Assembly: GCF_008247605.1 (NCBI RefSeq)
Contig: NZ_CP043420.1
Coordinates: 3,162,001-3,226,000 of the forward strand
Source of the DNA: Kushneria phosphatilytica
GTDB taxonomy: Bacteria; Pseudomonadota; Gammaproteobacteria; Pseudomonadales; Halomonadaceae
DNA length: 64,000 nucleotides
Reading direction: 5' to 3'
A model generated the notes under the pieces. It had not been told where the DNA came from, made no database searches, and saw only the letters and a list, made by a program, of their open reading frames with translations. Shown in pieces: positions 17,920 to 30,602 of the stretch. How positions within the stretch are numbered: position 1 is the stretch's first letter; every line of letters begins with the position of its first letter. The translations under genes and the position numbers were made by a program.

Positions 17920-19593
17920 TCAACCATTGGGCCGAGATTCATTTCCCGAACCTGACCGAGCAGCACTGAATCCGTCAATCAGACGCTGTCGAAATTCATC
18001 CATGCGCCATGTCGCGGCACTGTCATCGGGTATCATGCCCCTGCTCCATCCCCATTGCTCAAAGGCCTGCAGAACTTCGCGATCACGGGTCATGAGATGC
18101 ACCGGTACTTCGCGTGTGGCCTGATCACCGGTAATGATCGAGGCCGGCTGATGATCCCCCAGCGCCAGCACGACCAGATCATCATCGCCATATGTCGCAA
18201 CAAAGGAACCCAGTGCCTGCAGCGAATAGTCAATCGCCTTGCGGTACTGGTGTCTTACCCGGTCGCTGTCCTGCCAAACAACCGAAGGTGGATCATTGGC
18301 ATCGGCCCATTGGGAAAAGATGCGGCCCTCTCCCACTTTCTCCCATGGCACCATGGGTGGCACCGGCACCCAGGGCGCATGACTCGAGACCGTGGAAATC
18401 ATTGCCATCAATGGCGGCCGATCATTACGCCCCAGTTCGAGACGCTGGAAGGCCGAGTACGTGTACTGATCCGGCATGGTGATCCAGTTGTACGGCTGCC
18501 CCTGATAGCCCAGGTTGCGTGCATCCAGAGTCTCTTGAAAGCCGAACCAGCGGCCGGCCGGCCAGTCTCCGGTAATGGCCGGTGACACATCGACCGTGTA
18601 CCAGCCGGCTCGTTCGAACAGTCGGGTCAGCGGCACCTGCCGGCTGCCAATGATCCAGTTGTAGCGACGCTGGCTGTTGATCCAGAGCCCGGTCTGCAAC
18701 GTGGTATGGGCCAGCCAGCTCTGACCGCCTACGGTAGGTGAGCGCACCCAGGCACTACGCGCCTGAAAACCGGCCCGATTCAGCTCTCTGTTCACCTCAT
18801 GCAGCCGATGATCGATCTGCGGGGCATAGCGGGCATCCTCGAGCGCGGTACGACCATAGGACTCGATGAACACGACCACGATGTCCTTGCCGGCAAGCTT
18901 CGAGAACAGCTGCTCGGCAGGCCTGTCGCTGTCAGGATGCTGCGCGACTGCCTCGCGCAGCTCTGCCAACTCATGCAGGTTGTGCCAGGACTGATGGACA
19001 TGTGCCACCACCAGTCTTGAAGAGTGCGCCGGCGAAGGGGGTGACAGGGCCGGCATCGAGTGTCCGATGGCCAGTGTCATGATCAGCCAGAGTGCATAAA
19101 GCCCTGCTGCCCACCGCCAGGCATATCGACCGGCATGGGTGTAAAGCGCTGCTCTTGCATGGCGGGCAATGCGCATCAGCGCACAACGAAGCAGCCATCC
19201 CAGCAGCAACGCTCCCGCCAGAATGCCGCTCAGCAACGCGGCTGCGGGCAAAACGCCTATGCTGGCACTGAGCAGATCCCATGCCGGTCCCAGCAGACGC
19301 CAGTCGGCAACCGGGTCAAAAATGCGCCAGTAGGCTATCAGAGCAATGACATCAGCCAGTTTGAAGAGTGTCAGCAGGGTCAATAGCAAGGCCAGCACGC
19401 TGCACACCAGCAGGCGCAGCGCACGGGGCACAAATGCCAGTAGCAGCACGATCAGAGGCAGCTCGACTGGTGCCCAGAATCCGCTCAGTGGCGTCAGCAG
19501 CGCCCGCTGGTGAGGCAGTGCCAACACCACGAACACAAGCGTCAGGGCAACGAATGTTCCCCCTGCCCTGCCGAACCGTCCTGTGACACCCAT
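17920..19593 (-). CDS. membrane-anchored sulfatase/LTA-synthase-like protein
   Basis: The 557-residue protein has about five hydrophobic segments in the first 180 residues, then a periplasmic alkaline-phosphatase-superfamily domain. The domain opens with DIVVVFIESYGR (metal Glu), has a candidate nucleophile region RSPTVGGQSWLAH, SSHAPWVPVP, and the metal-binding ALGDHQPAS near residue 490. Such proteins transfer phosphoglycerol or phosphoethanolamine to envelope lipids or glycans, or hydrolyse sulfate or phosphate esters. It starts 24 bases after the YejM-like gene, suggesting a shared transcript and an envelope role. Exact reaction unknown. Confidence 0.8.
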   Translation of the reverse strand: MGVTGRFGRAGGTFVALTLVFVVLALPHQRALLTPLSGFWAPVELPLIVLLLAFVPRALRLLVCSVLALLLTLLTLFKLADVIALIAYWRIFDPVADWRLLGPAWDLLSASIGVLPAAALLSGILAGALLLGWLLRCALMRIARHARAALYTHAGRYAWRWAAGLYALWLIMTLAIGHSMPALSPPSPAHSSRLVVAHVHQSWHNLHELAELREAVAQHPDSDRPAEQLFSKLAGKDIVVVFIESYGRTALEDARYAPQIDHRLHEVNRELNRAGFQARSAWVRSPTVGGQSWLAHTTLQTGLWINSQRRYNWIIGSRQVPLTRLFERAGWYTVDVSPAITGDWPAGRWFGFQETLDARNLGYQGQPYNWITMPDQYTYSAFQRLELGRNDRPPLMAMISTVSSHAPWVPVPPMVPWEKVGEGRIFSQWADANDPPSVVWQDSDRVRHQYRKAIDYSLQALGSFVATYGDDDLVVLALGDHQPASIITGDQATREVPVHLMTRDREVLQAFEQWGWSRGMIPDDSAATWRMDEFRQRLIDGFSAARSGSGNESRPNG

Positions 19594-19617
19594 TCCCTTG
19601 CGATCTCCCCTGCCGGA

Positions 19618-21516
19618 TTACTGATAGAAGCGGGACATCGCGCGGATCACCTGGAGCGCTGTCCGATGGTCGAGCTGAAAGTCATCAACCGGCCGGTTAT
19701 GCAAATTGAAGGTCTGATAATTGCCCCCCGGATAGGCCTCGAGAATATGATGCCGGGTGCGGACGGCGTAATCCATATAACTTCCGATCAGCCACCAGCG
19801 CCGATGATCCTCGTTGAACAGTGACTGACCGATGCCGTAGGCCGAGGCAGGCCCATGGCATCCCAACACCTGCTGCATCAGTGTGGGCACAATATCCATG
19901 TGACTGGTCGTGCGATCGATGGTCATCGAGTCCTCGCCCGGCCAGTGAATCACCAGCGGCACATGCGTCTGGGCGTCGGTATAGTTGCTACCGTGTCCCC
20001 AGAAATTGCGATGATTGTCATTGAACTCCTCACCATGATCACTGGTGAAGATCACGATGGTGTGATCGAGCAGCCCCTGTTGTTTCAGGCGAGCCAGAAT
20101 CTGCCCTATCAACCGATCATCATACAAAGCTGCCGTCTGATAACGGTTGTAAAAGGGTGTGGGATTGAAATCCGGCCCCAGTTCGAGATGTTGCACTTCC
20201 TGCCAGTAGGGCTGAAACGGATGGGGAAAATCCGGCGGCACGCTATAACCATGAACGGCGTCATAGAACAGAAAACCGAAAAACGGCTGTGGCTGGCCGT
20301 TAACCTTATCGGGACGATGCGCCAGATAATGCAGAAAATCCCGGGTAATTCGAGCATCACGCTGCCACGGCGTATCTCCGGGCGTAGTGGTACGCAGTCC
20401 CTGTACCGAAGAGAAGGCCGTACGATCGAAGGCAGGACTGGTCAGTGTGGCCGAGCCCAGTATCTTCATGTCGTACCCCTCGCGCTGGAACTGGCGCATC
20501 ATGACGGGCGCACGCTGGCTTGAAGCAAAGGCATCCCAATAGGTGCTGGGCAAACCATAAAACAGACTGAACAGCCCTGCTTTGGTGGAATTCCCCCCCG
20601 AGAGATGATGATGAAAGCGCAAAATGTGCTCGCCCCGGGCAAAATCGGCAATATGGGGTGTCGCCCGAGGATTGAGCGTGTCAGCGCGCCAGGCATCAAT
20701 ACCAATAATGAGTACATTGGGGCGATGCTCGGGGCGATTACACTGAAGTGGTTGAGTCGGATAATCGAGTGCTTGCCTGCGATCGTGATGTACCCTGAGC
20801 TCTGTTGGACGATGATTGCGCTGCTGCTGCAGATCAACCCAGCCATGATCGGCAAAAAAGCGTTTGGCAGTGGCCGGATAGAACAGGGGCAGGACACGAT
20901 CGAGTGAGGTAATACCACGGTTATAGTGCGCATCCGCCCAGGCGTGCCAGCCATGTACCAGCGGCAGCAGCATGATCGAGATCACGGCAAGCACCCAACC
21001 AACGCCACTGGCTCCCCGCGTCGCCAGACGTTCACACAATGCGGAAAAGCCCATCATGATGACCAGCAGGCCGATCACGCAAAGCACGGCAATCAGCCAT
21101 GTCAGTAATGAAAAGGAGAATATTTCTCCACCTGCATGCAGCAGCAGATCGAAAATGAAACCGCTGAGGTGAAATCGGTATTGATCAAATATTTCGGTAT
21201 CGATCAGTAGTGCCAGCTGTGCAAACGTGGCGAGCAGTATCGCCAGCGATCGGATCAATACAGGTCGGGGCAGTATCAATAGCAACGGCCATAGCACAAG
21301 CAGAGCCAGTGCCGAGAGGCTCAGAAAATGCGCAGGCAGCGCAAGAGCCATCCAGAGCCGATCACTTTCATCCTGAGGATCAGCCCAGCCCAACAGGCGC
21401 AGCGCGATCAGTGAAGCCAGCACACCATTGAAAAAAACGAACCAGTTGCTCCAGCGCCATAACGTCTTGCGTGATGCCCGCATCCAACGCCCCAGGATCA
21501 GCTTCCTGACAGCCAT
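19618..21516 (-). CDS. YejM/PbgA-like inner-membrane protein (DUF3413 plus sulfatase domain)
   Basis: The 632-residue protein has five transmembrane segments in the first 200 residues and a periplasmic hydrolase-fold domain. Similarity to YejM (PbgA/LapC) is clear: WSNWFVFFNGVLASLIALR at the start, LIIGIDAWRADTLNP, the GGNSTKAGLFSLFYGL block and SDHGEEFNDNHRNFWGHGSN. YejM senses lipopolysaccharide in the inner membrane and restrains LpxC degradation by acting on LapB and FtsH. The same role is likely here but inferred. It is divergent from hisC and 24 bases upstream of a second enzyme of the same superfamily. Confidence 0.88.
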   Translation of the reverse strand: MAVRKLILGRWMRASRKTLWRWSNWFVFFNGVLASLIALRLLGWADPQDESDRLWMALALPAHFLSLSALALLVLWPLLLILPRPVLIRSLAILLATFAQLALLIDTEIFDQYRFHLSGFIFDLLLHAGGEIFSFSLLTWLIAVLCVIGLLVIMMGFSALCERLATRGASGVGWVLAVISIMLLPLVHGWHAWADAHYNRGITSLDRVLPLFYPATAKRFFADHGWVDLQQQRNHRPTELRVHHDRRQALDYPTQPLQCNRPEHRPNVLIIGIDAWRADTLNPRATPHIADFARGEHILRFHHHLSGGNSTKAGLFSLFYGLPSTYWDAFASSQRAPVMMRQFQREGYDMKILGSATLTSPAFDRTAFSSVQGLRTTTPGDTPWQRDARITRDFLHYLAHRPDKVNGQPQPFFGFLFYDAVHGYSVPPDFPHPFQPYWQEVQHLELGPDFNPTPFYNRYQTAALYDDRLIGQILARLKQQGLLDHTIVIFTSDHGEEFNDNHRNFWGHGSNYTDAQTHVPLVIHWPGEDSMTIDRTTSHMDIVPTLMQQVLGCHGPASAYGIGQSLFNEDHRRWWLIGSYMDYAVRTRHHILEAYPGGNYQTFNLHNRPVDDFQLDHRTALQVIRAMSRFYQ

Positions 21517-21698
21517 GTATCCCCTCGTTCCCGAAGCCGTCGCGGTTCACACGACAGCGTTTTGATTAGCCTGTTAATGATACGCCAGAATTCGGTGAAG
21601 GGAACCTTGCGCCTGTCCAGCACCGGGCGGCATCATGAAAATTGATTCATGACGATCGCATGAGCGATCACCGCCACTCATCTCGAGTTCGATCACCA

Positions 21699-22757
21699 AT
21701 GAGCCAGTTCTGGAGTCCCGGGGTTCATCAACTGACCCCTTATGTGCCCGGCGAGCAACCTCGCCAGAAGCTGATCAAGCTGAATACCAACGAAAACCCC
21801 TGGCCACCGGCGCCGGGTGTCGAACGGGTGCTACGCAACTTCGAGATCGAGCGTCTGCGTCGCTACCCCGATCCGGAAGCCAGCATGCTGCGTGAAGCAC
21901 TGGCTCGGGAATACTCGGTAGCCCCCGAGCAGGTTTTCGTCGGCAACGGCTCGGATGAAGTATTGGCTCTGGCATTTCAGGCCTTCTTTCTGCATGACGC
22001 GCCCCTGCTGATGCCGGAGATCAGCTACAGCTTCTATCCGGTCTATTGCCGCCTCTATGGTGTCGAGCAGCGCACTATCCCGCTGGATGAGCAGTGGCGT
22101 GTGGATCTGGACGGGTTCGAGGGTGAGCATGCAGGTATCGTGTTTGCCAACCCCAATGCGCCCACAGGTCATGGTCATGACCTTGAAAGCATCAAAAAGC
22201 TGCTCCAGCGCATGCGCGAGCGAGTGGTTCTGATCGATGAAGCCTATGCCGACTTCGGTGGCGAGAGTGCCGTCCCACTGATTGATGACCATCCCAACCT
22301 GCTGGTCACCGGCACCTTCTCCAAATCACGCAGTCTGGCGGGGCTGCGGATCGGCTTTGCCATCGGCTCAAGCGAACTGATCGAAGGTCTCGACCGAGTG
22401 AAGAACTCCTTCAACTCCTATCCGCTCGATATGATTGCTATAGAAGCCGGTATTGCGGCACTGGCAGATCGTGATTATTACGAGCACTGCCGACGGGCTG
22501 TCATGGCGACGCGCGAACATACCCGTCAAGCCCTGGAGGCCATGGGCTTTGAAGTACTTCCTTCACAGACCAATTTCCTGTTCGTACGCTCAACCCATCA
22601 GCCCGCCGCCGATATCTTTGCGGCCCTGCGTGAACACGGCATTCTGGTCAGGCATTTCAATACCGAACAGCTGAACGATTTTCTGCGGATTTCGATCGGC
22701 AGCGAGGCGGAGATGCAGGCCCTGATCGAGGCGCTGGGAGAGATCGGCGCCCGCTGA
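21699..22757 (+). CDS. hisC: histidinol-phosphate aminotransferase HisC
   Basis: The 352-residue PLP-dependent enzyme converts imidazole acetol phosphate to histidinol phosphate. Visible features: LNTNENPWPP, FVGNGSDEVLAL, FANPNAPTGH, DEAYADFGG and the Schiff-base Lys in TFSKSRSLAGLRIGF. I place the start at the ATG at 21699 (MSQFWSPGV), which matches the family start; two upstream in-frame starts at 21660 and 21642 add residues without similarity. No strong ribosome site precedes it. The other his genes of the window are 11 kb away, and here hisC stands alone next to the rRNA operon, convergent with it. Confidence 0.95.
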   Translation: MSQFWSPGVHQLTPYVPGEQPRQKLIKLNTNENPWPPAPGVERVLRNFEIERLRRYPDPEASMLREALAREYSVAPEQVFVGNGSDEVLALAFQAFFLHDAPLLMPEISYSFYPVYCRLYGVEQRTIPLDEQWRVDLDGFEGEHAGIVFANPNAPTGHGHDLESIKKLLQRMRERVVLIDEAYADFGGESAVPLIDDHPNLLVTGTFSKSRSLAGLRIGFAIGSSELIEGLDRVKNSFNSYPLDMIAIEAGIAALADRDYYEHCRRAVMATREHTRQALEAMGFEVLPSQTNFLFVRSTHQPAADIFAALREHGILVRHFNTEQLNDFLRISIGSEAEMQALIEALGEIGAR

Positions 22758-22837
22758 GGGCAGCCAGCCCGGCGCTGCCGCCGGGCTGCAGGCCGGTGTC
22801 GGACAGCAGGCCGCCGGGCCGGCTGTCGTGCGGACAT

Positions 22838-22866
22838 GAAAAAGCCCCGACCATATGGCCGGGGCT
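22838..22866 (-). terminator. terminator of the rRNA operon
   Basis: On the minus strand AGCCCCGGCC/GGTCGGGGCT forms a 10-bp stem (with one G-U) around a four-base loop and is followed by TTTTTC. It lies 13 bases past the 5S gene. Confidence 0.9.
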
Positions 22867-22879
22867 CTCTCGGAAGGGG

Positions 22880-22998
22880 TGCCTGACGATGACCTAGTCT
22901 CGCATGGGGAAGCCCCACACTACCCTCGGCGCTGAGCGGTTTCACTGCCGAGTTCGGCATGGGATCGGGTGGGACCCGCTCGCTGTGGTCGTCAGGCA
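22880..22998 (-). rRNA. rrf: 5S ribosomal RNA
   Basis: The 119-base region starts and ends with complementary TGCCTGACGA/TCGTCAGGCA ends and holds the conserved 5S core (CCGAACTCGG and ATGCGAGACTAGG on the minus strand). It is the last gene of the operon. Ends are set by the terminal stem and may be off by one or two bases. Confidence 0.95.
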
Positions 22999-23106
22999 AT
23001 TCGGTGGCCGGGTCGCCGCAGGGCGGCCCGACGAATTCGTGGATCATGCTGCGTGCTGCGTCTCGCGTATCCGGCACGTGTCATCACAGACCGCTTGGGC
23101 GTTATA

Positions 23107-25998
<2,892 letters not shown>

Positions 25999-26144
25999 AT
26001 ATAACCCCAAGGGGTCTGATCAGGATGACATACGATTCGCCGGATACGCTTGAGACGTATCACGTTTTGTCCGGATCGGCGGTCACGACACGAAGCGTGT
26101 GCTTCGGTGTTGCCGCCGACCGGAACAGTCAGCATGATCCACAT

Positions 26145-26155
26145 TGTTAAAGAGC
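26145..26155 (-). promoter_or_regulatory. boxA antitermination element in the 16S-23S spacer
   Basis: GCTCTTTAACA on the minus strand, identical to the copy in the 16S leader. It recruits NusB-S10 so that polymerase reads through into the 23S gene. The rest of the spacer between tRNA-Ala and 23S (25999-26242) holds no gene. Confidence 0.85.
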
Positions 26156-26242
26156 GTACTGTCGCAAAGCGACAGTCGGAAATCGGCTCGATGCTGTCAT
26201 CGAATCGACTTGCGACTGTGCTTTCCTGCATATTCGGGTCAG

Positions 26243-26318
26243 TGGTGGAGCCAGGCGGGATCGAACCGCCGACCTCCTGCGTGCAAGGCAGGCGCTCTCC
26301 CAGCTGAGCTATGGCCCC
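26243..26318 (-). tRNA. tRNA-Ala (TGC)
   Basis: A 76-base cloverleaf in the 16S-23S spacer with acceptor GGGGCCA/TGGCTCC, anticodon TGC in loop CTTGCAC, and an encoded CCA end. Confidence 0.97.
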
Positions 26319-26409
26319 TCTGACAATGCAATTCGTTTCTCGCGCGAAAGAAGGTATCGACGCATGGCCTGCCATGCGAGATGGCTTCTGACAATGCGAG
26401 AGACGAATT

Positions 26410-26486
<77 letters not shown>

Positions 26487-26556
26487 GAACAGTCTTCGCT
26501 CTATCCGATCAGGTAATTTGTTGTGGGCGCACTGGCTCACGCGGGCGGTTTGCGTT

Positions 26557-28093
<1,537 letters not shown>

Positions 28094-28246
28094 AAGTCAT
28101 GCGATCCTGACCGATGACCGAAACCATCGTGGCGGATCAATCCTGGCTCGAAAACGAAAACTCGCGATTTGACGAGTCGTCTGTTTCCGATGATGCTGTG
28201 CCGCACCGTCGTGAACCAGACGCCCACACAAATTACCTGATCGACT

Positions 28247-28257
28247 TGTTAAAGAGC
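28247..28257 (-). promoter_or_regulatory. boxA antitermination element in the 16S leader
   Basis: GCTCTTTAACA on the minus strand about 155 bases ahead of the 16S 5' end, the expected place for rRNA antitermination complex loading. Confidence 0.85.
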
Positions 28258-28296
28258 GTTCCCGCCGTGGCCTGCGCCGTTTGCGAGAGAGTGAGC

Positions 28297-28324
28297 ATTC
28301 TACTCACCGCCACCGAAATGTCAA
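28297..28324 (-). promoter_or_regulatory. rRNA operon promoter, proximal (P2)
   Basis: On the minus strand a perfect TTGACA (28324-28319) and TAGAAT (28302-28297) are 16 bases apart. The position, about 200 bases before 16S and upstream of boxA, fits P2 of a two-promoter rRNA operon. Confidence 0.8.
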
Positions 28325-28459
28325 TGCCGATTTCGGTGGATGCTGCCGAAGCGAGACTTCGGGGAACAACCGATCGATTCGCAAAAACTTCAATCGAATC
28401 AGCTGTCTGCAGCTGCCGGCCCGGGTGGCTGTTGCCCTGTCCGTTGCCAGCGGATGCGT

Positions 28460-28488
28460 ACTCTACGCCTCGCCGGCCGACCTGACAA
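28460..28488 (-). promoter_or_regulatory. rRNA operon promoter, distal (P1)
   Basis: On the minus strand TTGTCA (28488-28483), the same -35 as in E. coli rrn P1 promoters, and TAGAGT (28465-28460) are 17 bases apart. A TTTTTTTGA run just upstream (about 28495-28508) could act as an UP element. The stretch 28094-28552 holds only this leader and no gene. Confidence 0.75.
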
Positions 28489-28552
28489 CCCCCGGCGTCA
28501 AAAAAATGACAGAGCGATGACAGCCTCGTCATTGTTATCGGGTGTAATCCTT

Positions 28553-29161
28553 TCAGCTCGAGAGACAGCCCTCGGCTTCCAGGGCGGCTTCCAGTTCAGC
28601 CACGCCCCGAACAAGACTGGCCTGCATGCCCAGCTGCCGAGCAGCTTCAACGCATTCAGGGTTGTCATCAAAGAAGTGAAACGCCTCGGCCGGTTGCCCC
28701 AGAGCTTGCATGACATGATCAAAGGCTTCGTGATCAGGCTTACGCAAGCCGATCTCATGAGAGACAAAGAGGTGCTCGACATGACGATCTATTTGCGACT
28801 GCTCAACAAAACGATTCCAGTGCATCGGGTTGTTGTTACTCAGCACAGCGCGGATGAAGGCAGGCCGAATGCGCTCCAGCAGCGCCATCGCTCCCTCGAA
28901 GGGGCCTGCCATCCAGCTATCAAAACGCGCAGCAAACTCTTCGCGTGACATATCCAGCCCCAGTGCCTCCACTGCCGGACCGGTAAATTCATGCACACTC
29001 GCCCGGCCGGTTTCGAATGGCACCAACGGTTCGAACTCCAACCAGAAACGGCGCGCCCGATCACGATCGAAGCGTCCTTCTGTCAGTTCTACCAACGGGG
29101 TCGTGCCATCCCAGTCGGCCAACACTCCACCTACATCAAACAGCAATACCTGTGGCGCCAT
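28553..29161 (-). CDS. HAD-superfamily phosphatase, YihX-like
   Basis: The 202-residue protein has the HAD motifs: nucleophile Asp in LLFDVGGVL (motif I, in the DxG form seen in YihX-type enzymes), AVLSNNN (motif II), IGLRKPDHEAF with the motif III Lys, and FFDDNPECVEAA (motif IV). YihX-like enzymes are sugar-phosphate phosphatases such as glucose-1-phosphate phosphatase; the substrate here is not certain. I prefer the ATG at 29161, directly before the first strand, though the ATG at 29176 and a longer frame to 29263 are possible. It follows the YdjM-like gene by 76 bases. Confidence 0.85.
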   Translation of the reverse strand: MAPQVLLFDVGGVLADWDGTTPLVELTEGRFDRDRARRFWLEFEPLVPFETGRASVHEFTGPAVEALGLDMSREEFAARFDSWMAGPFEGAMALLERIRPAFIRAVLSNNNPMHWNRFVEQSQIDRHVEHLFVSHEIGLRKPDHEAFDHVMQALGQPAEAFHFFDDNPECVEAARQLGMQASLVRGVAELEAALEAEGCLSS

Positions 29162-29237
29162 TTCCCTTTCACCCATTCCCTGGTCAATTCCGAATCCAGC
29201 GAAGCACGTACATTCGAAATGCGCCAGTGACCAACCG

Positions 29238-29918
29238 TTAAAATACGCTTGCCCAAAGGGCATGAACCCGCGTTCCCAATGTTCCCAACGCCTGCCAGGA
29301 AGGCAGCCAGGGCAGCAACCCGGCCATCAGCAATAGCATGGCGACCGCCGTTGCCGGAGCATGATGATCATAAAGCTTCAGAGCAGTGCCAAAGGAGCGC
29401 TTCAGCCGACTACCGGCCAGGTCAATGCTGTAACACTCATCCAGCAACAGATGAATCAGCATACCCAACCCCATGGCAGCGCCCTGACACCACGCCTGCA
29501 CGGGGGATTGATGCAACAGCTGAAAACCGGCAGCCGTAATCAGCAGTGACATCAGCATGACAGCCATCAAGGAATGCCAGATACCGCGATGAGTCGTCAG
29601 ACGACGAAATACAAGACTGAGAGGATAGCGGACCGCCAGATACAGCCCCCCGGCCACGGCCACCAGGCGTGCCATGGACAATTGCGGTTGTAGTACCACC
29701 ACGGCCGCGATCACGGCCAGTATTGCCAGCAGGGTAAAAATCAGGCGAATGGAGTGGGAGTGATCGGCATCAATGTCGGGCATGATCCCCCCCAGGGTGG
29801 TCAGTCCCCCCAGGGTGGCTGCATCAGAGAAGTGCCACAGGCCGGCCTGCCAGCCGAGCCCGGCGGTTATCGCACCCCCGAGCGCCGCGACCGTAATATG
29901 AGTTCGAAAATTGGCCAT
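29238..29918 (-). CDS. YdjM-like membrane protein (metal-dependent hydrolase family, DUF457)
   Basis: The 226-residue protein has four to five hydrophobic segments and the conserved polar motifs of the family: MANFRTHI at the start, GGIMPDIDADHSHS, THRGIWHSL and MLIHLLLDECYS. The repeated His/Asp residues suggest metal binding at the membrane face. E. coli YdjM is a LexA-regulated inner-membrane protein; whether this gene is SOS-controlled is unknown, since I see no LexA box in the short upstream region. It is transcribed ahead of the HAD phosphatase gene. Confidence 0.8.
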   Translation of the reverse strand: MANFRTHITVAALGGAITAGLGWQAGLWHFSDAATLGGLTTLGGIMPDIDADHSHSIRLIFTLLAILAVIAAVVVLQPQLSMARLVAVAGGLYLAVRYPLSLVFRRLTTHRGIWHSLMAVMLMSLLITAAGFQLLHQSPVQAWCQGAAMGLGMLIHLLLDECYSIDLAGSRLKRSFGTALKLYDHHAPATAVAMLLLMAGLLPWLPSWQALGTLGTRVHALWASVF

Positions 29919-30028
29919 GACTTCACTACTGGATAAAAATCCAGATTTTGAAGCAAAAAACCTTTACCGACAATCGCTTGTGAACAACTTTAACTTTCTG
30001 TCGCAGCAGGCACGACAGAACGCTCGTT

Positions 30029-30568
30029 TCAGTGGTCGCTCTCTGCCATAAACTGATCCTTGAGACGGACATAATTGCCGGCCGAGTAACCGAAGAAGGC
30101 GTACTCTTCCTCTTTCAGCGCCCGCATCTGACGCGCCGGGTTGCCTGCATAGACGAAGCCGCGCTCAAGTCGTTTGCCGGGAGTCACCACCGCACCAGCT
30201 GCAATCAGTACCTCATCCTCGACGATGGCACCATCAAGCACAGTGGCCCCCATGCCAACCAGCACCTTCGAGCCGATGGTACAGCCATGCAGAATGGCCC
30301 GGTGGCCCACGGTGACATCATCGCCAATACTCAACGGATAGCCTTCAGGGCTGTACTCGCTGGCATGGGTGATATGCAGAATCGCACCATCCTGAATGCT
30401 GGTACGCGCCCCGATCCGGATACGATGCATATCCCCCCGGATAACCGCTGTTGGCCAGACGGAAGTATCGTCTCCCAGCACAACATCACCAATCACCACG
30501 CTGGCTTCATCAACCATGACTCGTTCTCCGAGACGTGGCGTCATGCCCTGAAAGGTTCGTATTGTCAT
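30029..30568 (-). CDS. gamma-carbonic anhydrase family protein (YrdA-like)
   Basis: The 179-residue protein is a left-handed beta-helix of hexapeptide repeats (VVIGDVVLGDDTSVWPTAVIRG and so on). Candidate zinc-binding His residues are in AILHITHASE and VGHRAILHGC. The family includes YrdA/CaiE-type proteins, whose carbonic anhydrase activity is often weak or unproven. The ATG at 30568 is chosen because GGAGAAGGG precedes it. It begins 34 bases after the Na+ symporter gene and is close to prlC and yheV, a neighbourhood conserved in pseudomonads. Confidence 0.92.
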   Translation of the reverse strand: MTIRTFQGMTPRLGERVMVDEASVVIGDVVLGDDTSVWPTAVIRGDMHRIRIGARTSIQDGAILHITHASEYSPEGYPLSIGDDVTVGHRAILHGCTIGSKVLVGMGATVLDGAIVEDEVLIAAGAVVTPGKRLERGFVYAGNPARQMRALKEEEYAFFGYSAGNYVRLKDQFMAESDH

Positions 30569-30602
30569 GCCCTTCTCCTGATCCGAATTCGTATGTTCCA
30601 TT

